Position numbers and translations under genes: made by a program. DNA of 24,843 bases, taken from the NCBI GenBank assembly GCA_013152945.1, contig JAADFL010000088.1, positions 1 through 24,843 on the forward strand. The letters run 5' to 3'. Below, one piece after another: positions 7,618 to 15,579 of the stretch (position 1 is the stretch's first letter; each line of letters begins with the position of its first letter). Source of the stretch: Deltaproteobacteria bacterium (lineage in GTDB: Bacteria > Myxococcota_A > JAADFL01). Below the pieces are notes generated by a model that was not told where the DNA came from, ran no database searches, and saw only the letters and a program-made list of their open reading frames with translations.

Positions 7618-8367
7618 CTATATCAAGTTTCTTCCTCCGTCGAGATTGAGTATCTCCCCGGTGATATAATCCGGTCCTGCTACGAGGAACAGGGCTGATT
7701 CTACGAGTTCTTCGATTGTACACGCTCTTTTCTTGGGGACCATTTCCAGTATTCGTTGGTAATCTTTTTCACCGGAGCCTTCGGGCGGCAATACCGGGCC
7801 CAAGGCCAAACCATTGACTCTAATTTTGGGTGCCAATATTTTGGCCAAGCCCTTGGTCATTGCGGCCAGACCGGATTTGGCGATCGTGTAAGCAAAGTCC
7901 TGCCTGCCCGGCCGCAAGGCCCGCCAATCGAGCATGTTTAGGATTATACCCTTTTCTCCGTTGCTTATCAGATGTCTCGCGAATTCTCTTGATAGTACAA
8001 ACGGGGCAGTTAAATTCACGGCAAGGTTCCTATTCCATGTATCGAGATCAGTGTCTATGAATCCTTGCCTGTCGAAGACAGAGGCGCTGTTGATCAACAC
8101 ATTCAAGCCATCCATGGCCTTTATCGCGTCTTCAACCAGGCGGATCGCCTGGGCCGGTTCCTCGAGGTCGGCCCTGATTGCATTGGCGGATCCCCTGTAA
8201 CCCCGGGCGCTATTTACTACGTCCATGGCCTCTTTTTTCGAATTCCGATAGTGTACTATTACATCCGCGCCTTTTTCAGCAAAGGCCGAAACCAGGGCTT
8301 TGCCCAGTCTCTTTGCCGAACCGGTAACAAGACATTTGCAATCTGAAATATCCAGAAACAGCTCCAT
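7618..8367 (-). CDS. SDR-family pteridine (dihydromonapterin/dihydrofolate) reductase-like protein
   Basis: This 249-residue short-chain dehydrogenase has the NADPH-binding TGSAKRLG motif with arginine, an NSAS motif in place of the usual NNAG, and the catalytic Y-x3-K (YTIAK). The usual catalytic serine is replaced by aspartate in NMLDW. That Asp-Tyr-Lys combination and the R in the cofactor motif are the signature of PTR1/FolM pteridine reductases. The neighbouring folB supports a role in pterin or tetrahydrofolate metabolism. Many bacteria use such an enzyme to make tetrahydromonapterin or to back up dihydrofolate reductase. A generic fabG-like oxidoreductase is the alternative, but the aspartate argues against it. 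Confidence 0.82.
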   Translation of the reverse strand: MELFLDISDCKCLVTGSAKRLGKALVSAFAEKGADVIVHYRNSKKEAMDVVNSARGYRGSANAIRADLEEPAQAIRLVEDAIKAMDGLNVLINSASVFDRQGFIDTDLDTWNRNLAVNLTAPFVLSREFARHLISNGEKGIILNMLDWRALRPGRQDFAYTIAKSGLAAMTKGLAKILAPKIRVNGLALGPVLPPEGSGEKDYQRILEMVPKKRACTIEELVESALFLVAGPDYITGEILNLDGGRNLI

Positions 8368-8619
8368 TATTCCATGAAAACCAAAACCAAAATAATACGC
8401 TTGAATTTTCTATCCAAGATTCGCTCATATTGCAAGCGGCTATTAGTTCTTGCAGGGGCTTTATCTCTACCTGGCCCCCGATTTGGCCTGTCCCGCCCTG
8501 TTTGGGCGGTCAAAATTTTATTTTTTGTCCCGCAATTTCCTTGTTGCCGTATTTTGAACAATAGATGATATTATGAGTTGTCAGATGTTATGTTCAATGA
8601 AAAAGACGGGGTGCAGGCA
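8368..8619. promoter_or_regulatory. divergent intergenic region with a structured stretch
   Basis: About 250 bases separate the folate pair from the barrel-protein gene. On the plus strand a possible sigma-70 promoter (TTGAAT at 8401, TCATAT at 8425, 18-base spacer) precedes several potential stems: TGCAAG with CTTGCA, GGGGC with GCCCC, and the hairpin at 8493-8509 followed by a T-rich run. This could be a 5' leader ending in an attenuator. Two 64-codon open frames cross the region, one on each strand, but neither looks like a protein. Confidence 0.35.
8493..8509 (+). terminator. hairpin plus T-rich tract, candidate terminator or attenuator
   Basis: CCGCCC and GGGCGG pair around a five-base loop, and a T-rich stretch (TTTTATTTTTT) begins six bases later. 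This reads as an intrinsic terminator on the plus strand. No plus-strand gene lies just upstream, so it would act on a leader transcript of the barrel-protein gene that starts about 110 bases further on. The gap between stem and T-run lowers confidence. Confidence 0.45.
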
Positions 8620-9645
8620 ATGAAAATCGGAAGTTATTCAAAAAAGCCGCTTATAGTGTTCCTCCTTGGATCTCTGCTGGTTCTTTTCGCTTTTGTCCCA
8701 AAGGCAAGGGCCGATGATGACAACGACAGCGGTTCGGATGACAAGGAGACCGCCGAGGAACTGGAAAAGGCGGCGAAAAAGGCGATGCAGGAGGCGCGCA
8801 AGATGCTTGAGCGCGCCAAAGCCAGGAGAGAGGCAGAGAAAAAATTAAAAGGTGAAGGAACATCGCCCGGTGAGGCCGCAAAAGGCGAATTTTCCGGCCA
8901 GCCGGCGGAACCGGCGGTAGTAAATATTGATAAAAATAACAATGAGCAGGTGATCCTTTCCCCGAGAGAGGAACGGGAGGCGAGGCGCAGGGCCGCCAGG
9001 CAGGAAAGGCTCAAGAGGAGGGCAATGATAAGAGCCAGGCGGGCTGCTATCCGAGCCAAACGAGGGAGGCCGGCATTCTATTTGAACTGGATGATAACAG
9101 GCGCGGTTTTAGGCGAGGACGAAGGCAACAAGTTTACTGACAGAAAATCGAATGCATTGGCCGGAATCGGCCTTACTTTCAGGGGCGGCGCAATAATCGA
9201 CAACCGGCACATGATAGGAGGACGGCTCCAAACCTTTATACATCTTACAAAGGCGATACTGGATAAATACGAACCTGATTATAAACTGGGCAGTATTTTC
9301 CAGATCACAATGGGCCCGGAATACAGGTACAGAACCCCGTTCAACCTTACGTTCGGCTTCTGCCTGGGCCTTGGAATTACGGCCATTGACAATGATATCA
9401 ACGGATCGAATTCATCCGAGCCTGATGTAGATATCTGGATAGGAGATGAACATTACAACGAAAGCGACAATAACCGGTCCGTGGTCAGCTTGGCGGCACT
9501 TGCAGAACTGGGTTACGAATTTCGTTTCGGATACTGGTTTGGTCTGCAACTCGAGCTGTTCGGAGGACTGTATCACGGCTTTGACAACGATGCCCGCCAA
9601 GTGAACAACCTGATCATTGGAACATCGGTTGGAATCGGCTTCTGA
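8620..9645 (+). CDS. exported outer-membrane beta-barrel protein with a charged alpha-helical N-terminal segment
   Basis: I do not recognise a named family. From the ATG at 8620 the 341-residue product has a clear signal peptide (MKIGSYSKKP, a hydrophobic core, cleavage near ARA-DD). Mature residues up to about 150 are low complexity and strongly charged, rich in Ala, Glu, Lys and Arg (KAAKKAMQEARKML, later REAERRRAARQER-like stretches), likely a long helix or coiled coil. The remaining 190 residues show alternating aromatic/hydrophobic strands with Gly and end in GTSVGIGF, as in an eight-stranded outer-membrane barrel. In-frame TTG 8578 and ATG 8590 would put ten or more residues before the signal peptide and are less likely. 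It lies 45 bases before the binding-protein gene and may be cotranscribed with the transporter. Confidence 0.72.
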   Translation: MKIGSYSKKPLIVFLLGSLLVLFAFVPKARADDDNDSGSDDKETAEELEKAAKKAMQEARKMLERAKARREAEKKLKGEGTSPGEAAKGEFSGQPAEPAVVNIDKNNNEQVILSPREEREARRRAARQERLKRRAMIRARRAAIRAKRGRPAFYLNWMITGAVLGEDEGNKFTDRKSNALAGIGLTFRGGAIIDNRHMIGGRLQTFIHLTKAILDKYEPDYKLGSIFQITMGPEYRYRTPFNLTFGFCLGLGITAIDNDINGSNSSEPDVDIWIGDEHYNESDNNRSVVSLAALAELGYEFRFGYWFGLQLELFGGLYHGFDNDARQVNNLIIGTSVGIGF

Positions 9646-9690
9646 ATGATATCCTGATATGGCATTGAACCATGACATATCGAAACACCC

Positions 9691-10689
9691 GTGTCATTGA
9701 ATAAAAACAGCATGAACATGAAAAGCAAGGCAGGAGAAAAAAATACGGCATGCAAGTACAAGCCGTTCAACAATACTGGATTGTTCCCGGTTTTCGTGCT
9801 TCTAATGTTTTTCTCTTTTGCCTGTTTCTCATGCAAGCCACGTTCTTCCGCCAAGAATAATTTACGTGCGACCGGACGGACAGGCGGAGAACTCAGGCTG
9901 GTTTCACTTGCCCCAAGCCTGTCATTGATAGTACATGCACTAGGCGCAGATCGCATGATGGCCGGAGTAACAGCCGACTGCCCAATAATTTTCAAAGGAA
10001 AAGAAAAGCCCGTCAGCATCGGCCGGTACAACACCATGCCCGACCTGGAAACGCTGATACGACTGAAACCCGGCCTGGTGCTTGTACCATTTGAAAGCAG
10101 GCCCGTATTGAAACACCTGAAAAAGTTGAATTTGAATTACTTGCTTGTAAAATCCGACAAATTGCAAGATGTCATCAAGGCGATTACCTTGGTGTCGAAT
10201 GCGATTGGGTTCAAAAAGCAAGGGGAAAAACTTATCCAGGTGATGCAATCCAGGTTGGACAGGATAGAGACGGCTGTAAGGCCCCTGGACAAGCCGAAGG
10301 TCCTCTTGCTCATCGGCAGGGGAGATGATGAGCCGTCACGCATGTTCGCCGTAGGACCAGGTTCTTACCTCGATGACATCATTAAGGCATCAGGCGGGAG
10401 GAATATCATGGCAAACAGCCCTGCCGCGTTTCCCCAGATATCGGCCGAGGATGTTATTGGTCTGAAGCCTGATGTAATAATTGAGGTTGTAGACGAGAAA
10501 CGCGGCGGCATATGCAAGAAACGGATCATCGATTCGTGGAGGTCCCTTGATACCATTCCTGCAGTACGCCTCAAAAGGGTGTTCATATTTGATGACCCGC
10601 GTATACTGATACCTGGTCCCAATGTCGTCGATTGGATCGATAAAGTAGCCAGAGTGCTGCACCCGGAGATCGCAAGTGCCCTCAATTGA
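9691..10689 (+). CDS. FecB/BtuF-type periplasmic binding protein of an ABC importer
   Basis: The 332-residue product has a hydrophobic export segment (LFPVFVLLMFFSFACFSC) whose cysteines suggest a lipoprotein, though the lipobox is imperfect. The rest is a class III binding-protein fold: the LVSLAPSLSLIVHALGA opening, the GRYNTMPDLETLIRLKPGLVL segment, and an ISAEDVIGLKPDVIIEV C-lobe. This family binds cobalamin, siderophores, heme or metals. The tryptophan found in E. coli BtuF after the GxY position is absent, and no cobalamin riboswitch was seen upstream, so the ligand is left open. GTG 9691, ATG 9712 and ATG 9718 are all possible starts and none has a good ribosome site. The 3' end overlaps the ATPase gene by 14 bases. 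Confidence 0.82.
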   Translation: MSLNKNSMNMKSKAGEKNTACKYKPFNNTGLFPVFVLLMFFSFACFSCKPRSSAKNNLRATGRTGGELRLVSLAPSLSLIVHALGADRMMAGVTADCPIIFKGKEKPVSIGRYNTMPDLETLIRLKPGLVLVPFESRPVLKHLKKLNLNYLLVKSDKLQDVIKAITLVSNAIGFKKQGEKLIQVMQSRLDRIETAVRPLDKPKVLLLIGRGDDEPSRMFAVGPGSYLDDIIKASGGRNIMANSPAAFPQISAEDVIGLKPDVIIEVVDEKRGGICKKRIIDSWRSLDTIPAVRLKRVFIFDDPRILIPGPNVVDWIDKVARVLHPEIASALN

Positions 10690-11467
10690 ATGCCGGGAAA
10701 TATATTTTTCTTATAGGCGATCCGATCCTGTACTCAAAGGCGTCAGTCTTTCTGCATCACCAGGTGAAATGTTGGGAATTGTTGGGCCGAATGGTGCAGG
10801 CAAATCCACGCTGATTCGTATAATGGCGGGACTGCTCAAGCCTCAGAACGGCTCGGTATTGCTGGAGGGACTGATGCTTCACGGCCTGGCGTCCGACGAC
10901 AGGGCCAGGCGCATTGCATATGTCCCCCAGGATTATCACCTGGTGTTTCCGTTCACGGTGATGGACGTGGTCTTAAGCGGCAGGTACGCACATGGCGCCC
11001 TGAAAATATTCGAGACCAGGGAAGACAGGGTAATAGCGGGCAGGGTATTGAAATGGACGGGCCTTGAAAACCTGGCTGATAGAAAGTTCGAGGATTTATC
11101 AGGAGGCGAACGCCAGAGGGCCGTCCTGGCCGCTGCATTGGCCCAGGAACCGGAGTTGATGCTGCTTGATGAGCCGACAAGTTCTTTGGACGTAAACCAT
11201 GCTGACAACCTGATGGCCTTACTCGATCGCCTGTGTTCCGATCAGGGTCTGACGGTAATAATGGCTGTCCATGACTTATCACTTGCCTCGGCATGGTGCA
11301 ACAGGCTCGGATTTTTGGACCAGGGCCGTATGAACGCTCTTGGAGAGCCGGCACGGGTATTGAGTTTTGACAGGTTGAAAAGCGTTTATGGAGACTCTGT
11401 AAAAAGGCTCGACCTGGATGGAAGAATAGTAATCGCGCCAAGAGGCAAGAGAAATACGAATGCTTGA
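10676..11467 (+). CDS. FecE/BtuD-type ABC transporter ATPase
   Basis: This 263-residue nucleotide-binding subunit has Walker A GPNGAGKST (37-45), the Q-loop in VPQDYHLVFPFTV, the signature LSGGERQR (141-148), Walker B LMLLDEP (161-167) and the H-loop AVHD. The Q-loop neighbourhood is typical of iron-chelate and cobalamin importers of the FecCDE/BtuCD class. It powers import through the permease encoded next. GTG 10676 is chosen because GGAG stands seven bases upstream. It overlaps the upstream binding-protein gene by 14 bases and the permease gene by 8, so the three are translationally coupled and form one importer. Confidence 0.93.
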   Translation: MPSIECREIYFSYRRSDPVLKGVSLSASPGEMLGIVGPNGAGKSTLIRIMAGLLKPQNGSVLLEGLMLHGLASDDRARRIAYVPQDYHLVFPFTVMDVVLSGRYAHGALKIFETREDRVIAGRVLKWTGLENLADRKFEDLSGGERQRAVLAAALAQEPELMLLDEPTSSLDVNHADNLMALLDRLCSDQGLTVIMAVHDLSLASAWCNRLGFLDQGRMNALGEPARVLSFDRLKSVYGDSVKRLDLDGRIVIAPRGKRNTNA

Positions 11468-12464
11468 CATGGACAAGACCAGGAGAAAACTTGTTTTAGC
11501 CTGTATCCTGGGCGGACTTTGGCTTTTGGCCTGCGGCCTTTCAGGCCTTCTAATCGGAAGTACGAGTATCGACATAGTCAGGGCATTGAACGGATCCGGT
11601 CCTGATGCACAAATATTGCTTGTAGCGCGGCTCCCCAGGGTACTCCTGGCTGCCTTGACGGGAGGGGCCTTGGCTTCAGCCGGGGTGGGATTCCAGGCAT
11701 TGCTTAGAAACCCTTTGGCCACACCGTTCACACTCGGCGTTTCTTCAGGAGCGTCCCTGGGAGCGGCTTCGGCCATCCTTCTCGGACTGGACACGGCGCT
11801 TCTGGGCAGTGCGGCGGTTCCATTGTTTGCACTTGCCGGCGCAGGTCTTGCAGTTGCCGTAGTGTACATGCTGGCCCGCCGCAGGGGTTCATTGCTTTCG
11901 ACGAACACACTTCTGTTGGCCGGTGTGTGCCTCGCCTTCTTCTTCGGCGCGGTGATGTTGTTTCTCCATTATCTCGCGGATTTCGGCAACAGCTACAGAA
12001 TGATTCGATGGCTGATGGGAAGCCTGGACATTACAGATATAATGGTTCCTCTCAAGGTTTTCGTTCTCACCATCATAGGCTTCATCCTGTTGTACTCGAA
12101 TTCCAGGAGACTCAATGTCATGTCAGCAGGCGAGGAAGTGGCGCAAAGCAGGGGCATAGATGTAGACAAGGTCCAGCGCCGGATATATTTTTCAGGGTCA
12201 TTGCTCACAGCCTCCGTAGTTGCCGCCACAGGGCCCATCGGTTTCGTGGGGCTGGTGGTGCCTCACGTGGTTCGCATGTTTACAGGTCCGGATCATCGTG
12301 TCCTGTTGCCTGCATCTTTTTTCGCAGGTGCAGGCTTCTTGATCCTTTGCGATCTCCTGGCAAGGGTGCTGATTGCACCCACAGAAATACCGGTAGGCGT
12401 CATCACTGCAATATTGGGCGGTCCGTTCCTGGTTTGGCTTTTGAGAAGGCAGGTGGAAAATTAA
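11460..12464 (+). CDS. FecCD/BtuC-type ABC transporter permease
   Basis: The 334-residue product has about ten hydrophobic helices and the FecCD-family landmarks: LPRVLLAALTGGALASAGVG near the N-terminus, FQALLRNPLATPFTLGVSSGA, the coupling-helix region including AQSRGID, and the closing GFVGLVVPHVVRMFTGPDHR followed by EIPVGVITAILGGPFLVWLL. It forms the inner-membrane channel for the substrate delivered by the binding protein. Its start overlaps the ATPase gene by 8 bases. An alternative ATG at 11469 would remove three residues. Specificity for cobalamin, iron chelate or another metal chelate cannot be assigned. Confidence 0.93.
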   Translation: MLDMDKTRRKLVLACILGGLWLLACGLSGLLIGSTSIDIVRALNGSGPDAQILLVARLPRVLLAALTGGALASAGVGFQALLRNPLATPFTLGVSSGASLGAASAILLGLDTALLGSAAVPLFALAGAGLAVAVVYMLARRRGSLLSTNTLLLAGVCLAFFFGAVMLFLHYLADFGNSYRMIRWLMGSLDITDIMVPLKVFVLTIIGFILLYSNSRRLNVMSAGEEVAQSRGIDVDKVQRRIYFSGSLLTASVVAATGPIGFVGLVVPHVVRMFTGPDHRVLLPASFFAGAGFLILCDLLARVLIAPTEIPVGVITAILGGPFLVWLLRRQVEN

Positions 12465-12501
12465 AATTGCATATTGTCATGTCTGCCGCCGCCGTTATAA
12501 G

Positions 12502-13758
12502 GTGAAAGCAGGTACTAAAGTGAACAGGACAATAAAACAGTGCATTGAGTTTCCACTTGTTTCAATACTCTTGCTTTCTTTGTCTTGCTCGAATCAGGGC
12601 TCGAGACAAATACTGCCGTTCATGCCGGCCGGGCCCGAGAGCGCACCGGACCCTGCAAAAAACGGCCCTTTTCCCGTGGGCGTGACTACAGTGATGCTAC
12701 AAGATGATACCAGAACAGACAAGGATACCGGCAGGCCAAGACCGATTCCTCTCGAAATCTTCTATCCAGCAGTACAAAGTGTAAGAAACGGCCCATTCTG
12801 GACCTATGAACTGGCCGAGGAGGCAAAGGACCAGGACCTGGGGGACAAATACGATAAGATCGTGGAAGCCGGCCTGCCGGGAATGGCAACAAGGGCGGTA
12901 AGAGACGCAGAACTCGACAAAGTGCACGGACCGTACCCGGTGATCATCTTTTCACATGGTTCGTACGGCATAAGATGGCAGTCAGTGTCCCTGGTGGTTC
13001 ACCTCGCATCACACGGGTACATCGTCGCTGCTCCCGACCACGAGGGAAATACTGTCTGGGACCTTATTAGGGATGGTTATTCCGACAGCTCCACCATGCA
13101 GTCAGCGCCTTACAGGCTTGACGACGTGAAGTTCGTAATCGACTGGCTCATCGATCAAAACGAGAAAAAAGGTTCTTTCTTGGAAGGAACCGTAGATGGA
13201 CGAGACATTGGTGTATCAGGCCATTCCTTTGGAGGCTTCACTGCAGTAACCATGCCCTGTGTCGACAACAGGGTAAAGGCCGCCCTTGGAGAGTCACCTG
13301 CAATCAAGGCCTCCACTATTTGGGGCTGTGACCTTGCAAAATATCCTGTGCCGCTGATGGCAATGGGCGGCACAATGGATCAGACGTTGAACTACAAGGA
13401 TCAGTACTGCTCATACAGGGAAGTAGAGGCGCCGGCAAAGTACCTATGCCAGATCGACAAGGCAGGGCACTACACATTTTCCGATATTTGTTCCCTGGAC
13501 TTGCTACGGCTTTCAAAAGAGTTGGATTTCGGCCCGGCAGAAGAAGCCCTGAACGATGGTTGCTCGCCTGAAAACATCGACCGGCACGACGCGACCGTGA
13601 TAATCGACCACTACGCAACCGCATTCTTCAACTGGAAATTGAGAAACTCCCCGGGATCAAAAGACTACCTTTCGGAGCAAGATGATCCAAGGTTCCGGCC
13701 GGTCACATTCTTCGATGGGGATCCCCCTGACTGGCCTGATGGCGGATGCGTAGAGTAG
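12502..13758 (+). CDS. exported alpha/beta hydrolase, PAF-acetylhydrolase/dienelactone-hydrolase-like
   Basis: The 418-residue product starts with a hydrophobic export segment ending LLLSLSCSNQG, so it is secreted or a lipoprotein with a relaxed lipobox. The alpha/beta hydrolase core shows the oxyanion segment IFSHGSYG, the nucleophile elbow GHSFGG (Ser242), a candidate acid Asp293 in GGTMDQT and His323 in KAGHYTF. These match PAF-acetylhydrolase and dienelactone-hydrolase-like esterases. It lies 37 bases after the permease gene and is probably the last gene of the importer operon, so it may release or process the imported ligand, for example by cutting an ester-linked chelate (inference). 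GTG 12502 and GTG 12520 are both possible starts. Confidence 0.8.
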   Translation: MKAGTKVNRTIKQCIEFPLVSILLLSLSCSNQGSRQILPFMPAGPESAPDPAKNGPFPVGVTTVMLQDDTRTDKDTGRPRPIPLEIFYPAVQSVRNGPFWTYELAEEAKDQDLGDKYDKIVEAGLPGMATRAVRDAELDKVHGPYPVIIFSHGSYGIRWQSVSLVVHLASHGYIVAAPDHEGNTVWDLIRDGYSDSSTMQSAPYRLDDVKFVIDWLIDQNEKKGSFLEGTVDGRDIGVSGHSFGGFTAVTMPCVDNRVKAALGESPAIKASTIWGCDLAKYPVPLMAMGGTMDQTLNYKDQYCSYREVEAPAKYLCQIDKAGHYTFSDICSLDLLRLSKELDFGPAEEALNDGCSPENIDRHDATVIIDHYATAFFNWKLRNSPGSKDYLSEQDDPRFRPVTFFDGDPPDWPDGGCVE

Positions 13759-13889
13759 TGGGGATTGTAAAAACTTTTTTTGTAATGTTTCCCTGCCCGC
13801 TCCTATAGTCCCAAAAGCTCCATACCCAAATAAAATCCATTTGAAAAGCAGAATGTATCCGGATGTTCCAAATCGTTTTGACGTTGTTG

Positions 13890-14768
13890 TCAATCTTCCA
13901 CGTGAGAATGACAATGCCCTTCACCCTGGAAATGCACAACCGTCCTGGACAGAGCCTTCACAAAGTCCGCAAGAGTATAGACATCCGGCGCACCGCCTGT
14001 TCCGTATTCGTTCTCCGGGAGGGAAGACAGGTCCACGCTGTCAAGTTCATCCATGGTAATCTTCCCGTCCTGATCCTTGTCGGAACTGAAGATCGCATCC
14101 CCGCGCAGAACCGCATCAGGCGAAGCCAGGTCATCATAGAACAAGTGGTCTCCGTGGATCGTGAACTGCAATACCGCTGTCCCTCCATCAGGAACGCTTA
14201 CTCCGACTTCGCCGCCGTCCTCCGGAGCCCTTTGGCATTCTTTGTACTCGGTTGAAAGTGAAAATCCCCAGGAAAAGGTCTTGCTGCTTTGGCCCTTGGT
14301 CATTTCGCCCTGGACATAGAATGAATATCCATTGTCCTTCATCAAGGCCAGGTCCTTGGCATCGATATCGTTTCCGGCCTGGGTATCCGCACCTGCGGGT
14401 TTCACTTCTATGCTCACCCGATCCCAGCGCTTGGCTCCTATGTTTTTGAAATCCTGTACCTGGTGCGGCCCTTTCAGGGTCATGTCGAACACCTTTTGAC
14501 CACTCATTGTTGCGCCTACGTCGCCCGAATGATCCGCTATCTTGATATTTCCGAGAACTATCATAAACTTCGCGTACTTTACAGAATAGCCGTCTTCGAA
14601 TGCCGATGCCGGGATATTGTTCTCGATGTAATCTTCGCCCCAGGTCGTCACCTGTAATTCCCCTGATCCAGTGCCACCTGTCCCGGAATCACCGCAAGCT
14701 GAAAAGATCATCAAGAGAGCCGGAACCCCCGCAACCCAAGTCATTTTAGAAAAGCTTTTTCCTTTCAT
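13890..14768 (-). CDS. lipoprotein with EF-hand loop and His-rich C-terminus, unnamed family
   Basis: Not a family I can name. The 292-residue product has a lipoprotein signal (FSAC at 22-25) followed by a Gly/Ser/Thr linker and a beta-rich body. Candidate metal sites are HGDH (205-208), a perfect EF-hand loop DKDQDGKITMDE (230-241), and a tail with GEGHCHSH near the end. The body shares an ordered series of motifs with the neighbouring lipoprotein (G-W/Y-x-V ... V-I/L-G-x-I, then KPAG-x-DT, YS, a TK step), so the two look like divergent paralogs. AAAGGAGGT precedes the ATG. It is the third gene of the receptor operon. Calcium binding at the EF-hand and Cu, Zn or Ni at the histidines are inferences. 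Confidence 0.75.
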   Translation of the reverse strand: MKGKSFSKMTWVAGVPALLMIFSACGDSGTGGTGSGELQVTTWGEDYIENNIPASAFEDGYSVKYAKFMIVLGNIKIADHSGDVGATMSGQKVFDMTLKGPHQVQDFKNIGAKRWDRVSIEVKPAGADTQAGNDIDAKDLALMKDNGYSFYVQGEMTKGQSSKTFSWGFSLSTEYKECQRAPEDGGEVGVSVPDGGTAVLQFTIHGDHLFYDDLASPDAVLRGDAIFSSDKDQDGKITMDELDSVDLSSLPENEYGTGGAPDVYTLADFVKALSRTVVHFQGEGHCHSHVED

Positions 14769-14808
14769 TGCTCAAACCTCCTTTTTACAACAAAAATTTC
14801 GAAATCAC

Positions 14809-15564
14809 CTATTTCCAGGAAAAGGAGAATGCACCGGCATTGTCCACACCTCTTGAAAATGCACTATGATTACTGGTTCCTTTTTCGAAAAACATGTAAC
14901 CATCTTGATCAGGACCCGCCAAGGTGCTGAAATCCACCCGCTTCAGCCAAATCCTCGGGTCCACGAACATGACCATGCCCCCGGCTTTTCCCGGCTCCAC
15001 ATGTATTCCGCACGGAAGCCCTTCAAGCTTTATCTCTACGTCCAGCTCTCCCTTGAAAGAAACATGATCTTGATCCTTTGTCGCAGTCCCTGTGACAAGC
15101 ACGGAATAAGTATCATCGCCGGCAGGCTTGAGATAGACCCGCGCCGAATTGTACAGGCCTGTTACTCCTGTTGCGGTGCCCAGAACCTGTGGCATTTCCG
15201 ACAAGAGATCGATTCGTGCCTGATCGAGCACTTGTCCGAGAGCCTCGCCTGCAACATAATGTCCCGGATGGGCAAAGGCCGTGGGTATGGGATCCAGCCA
15301 ATCGAGCAGCCTCGACATGGAAAATAGTGGTTCTCCGCTGAAGAAATAAATGGGGCCTATCACTACCGAAGCAGAATCCAATACCACCTTCCAACCCAAG
15401 TCGTTCTCAAAATCCGTACCCATGTCATCAGGGGCTGAAACCGCCATCTTGAAGGATGTTCTCTGTTCACCTGTGTCGCCACACGATGTTTGAAAAAGGC
15501 ATGTAAGGGAAAAAAACGATAGTAACACCAAGTTGTGAGAACGATATCTATTTGCTCCGGGCAT
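14809..15564 (-). CDS. lipoprotein with AHPGHY motif, unnamed family, paralog of its neighbour
   Basis: Not a family I can name. The 251-residue product has a signal segment ending FQTSC-GD, consistent with a relaxed lipobox. Its body holds a G-W-x-V ... V-I-G-P-I motif, an AHPGHY segment (H99, H102) that could bind a metal, and a KPAGDDTYS stretch aligned with KPAGADT and YS of the next lipoprotein. It lacks that protein's EF-hand and His-rich tail. ATG 15564 is preferred to ATG 15570, because the GGAGG of the ribosome site is seven bases from the former but only one to two from the latter. The ribosome site lies directly after the receptor stop, so it follows the TonB-dependent receptor in one operon. 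Confidence 0.75.
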   Translation of the reverse strand: MPGANRYRSHNLVLLSFFSLTCLFQTSCGDTGEQRTSFKMAVSAPDDMGTDFENDLGWKVVLDSASVVIGPIYFFSGEPLFSMSRLLDWLDPIPTAFAHPGHYVAGEALGQVLDQARIDLLSEMPQVLGTATGVTGLYNSARVYLKPAGDDTYSVLVTGTATKDQDHVSFKGELDVEIKLEGLPCGIHVEPGKAGGMVMFVDPRIWLKRVDFSTLAGPDQDGYMFFEKGTSNHSAFSRGVDNAGAFSFSWK

Positions 15565-15579
15565 TCTCATACCTCCTTT

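Noticed and set aside
8367-8561. 64-codon minus-strand frame whose stop overlaps the SDR start
   Set aside because: The stop/start overlap is suggestive, but composition is unlike a protein and no ribosome site is present; left as chance or a leader at best.
8374-8568. 64-codon plus-strand frame in the divergent spacer
   Set aside because: No ribosome site, no recognisable protein features, and it contains the terminator-like hairpin.
9646-9690. Search for a cobalamin riboswitch before the binding-protein gene
   Set aside because: The gap is only 45 bases and shows no B12-box-like sequence.
13759-13889. Possible bidirectional terminator between the convergent operons
   Set aside because: An A/T-rich run and weak inverted repeats (for example TTGAC and GTCAA at 13879-13892 vicinity) are present, but no stem is strong enough to call.
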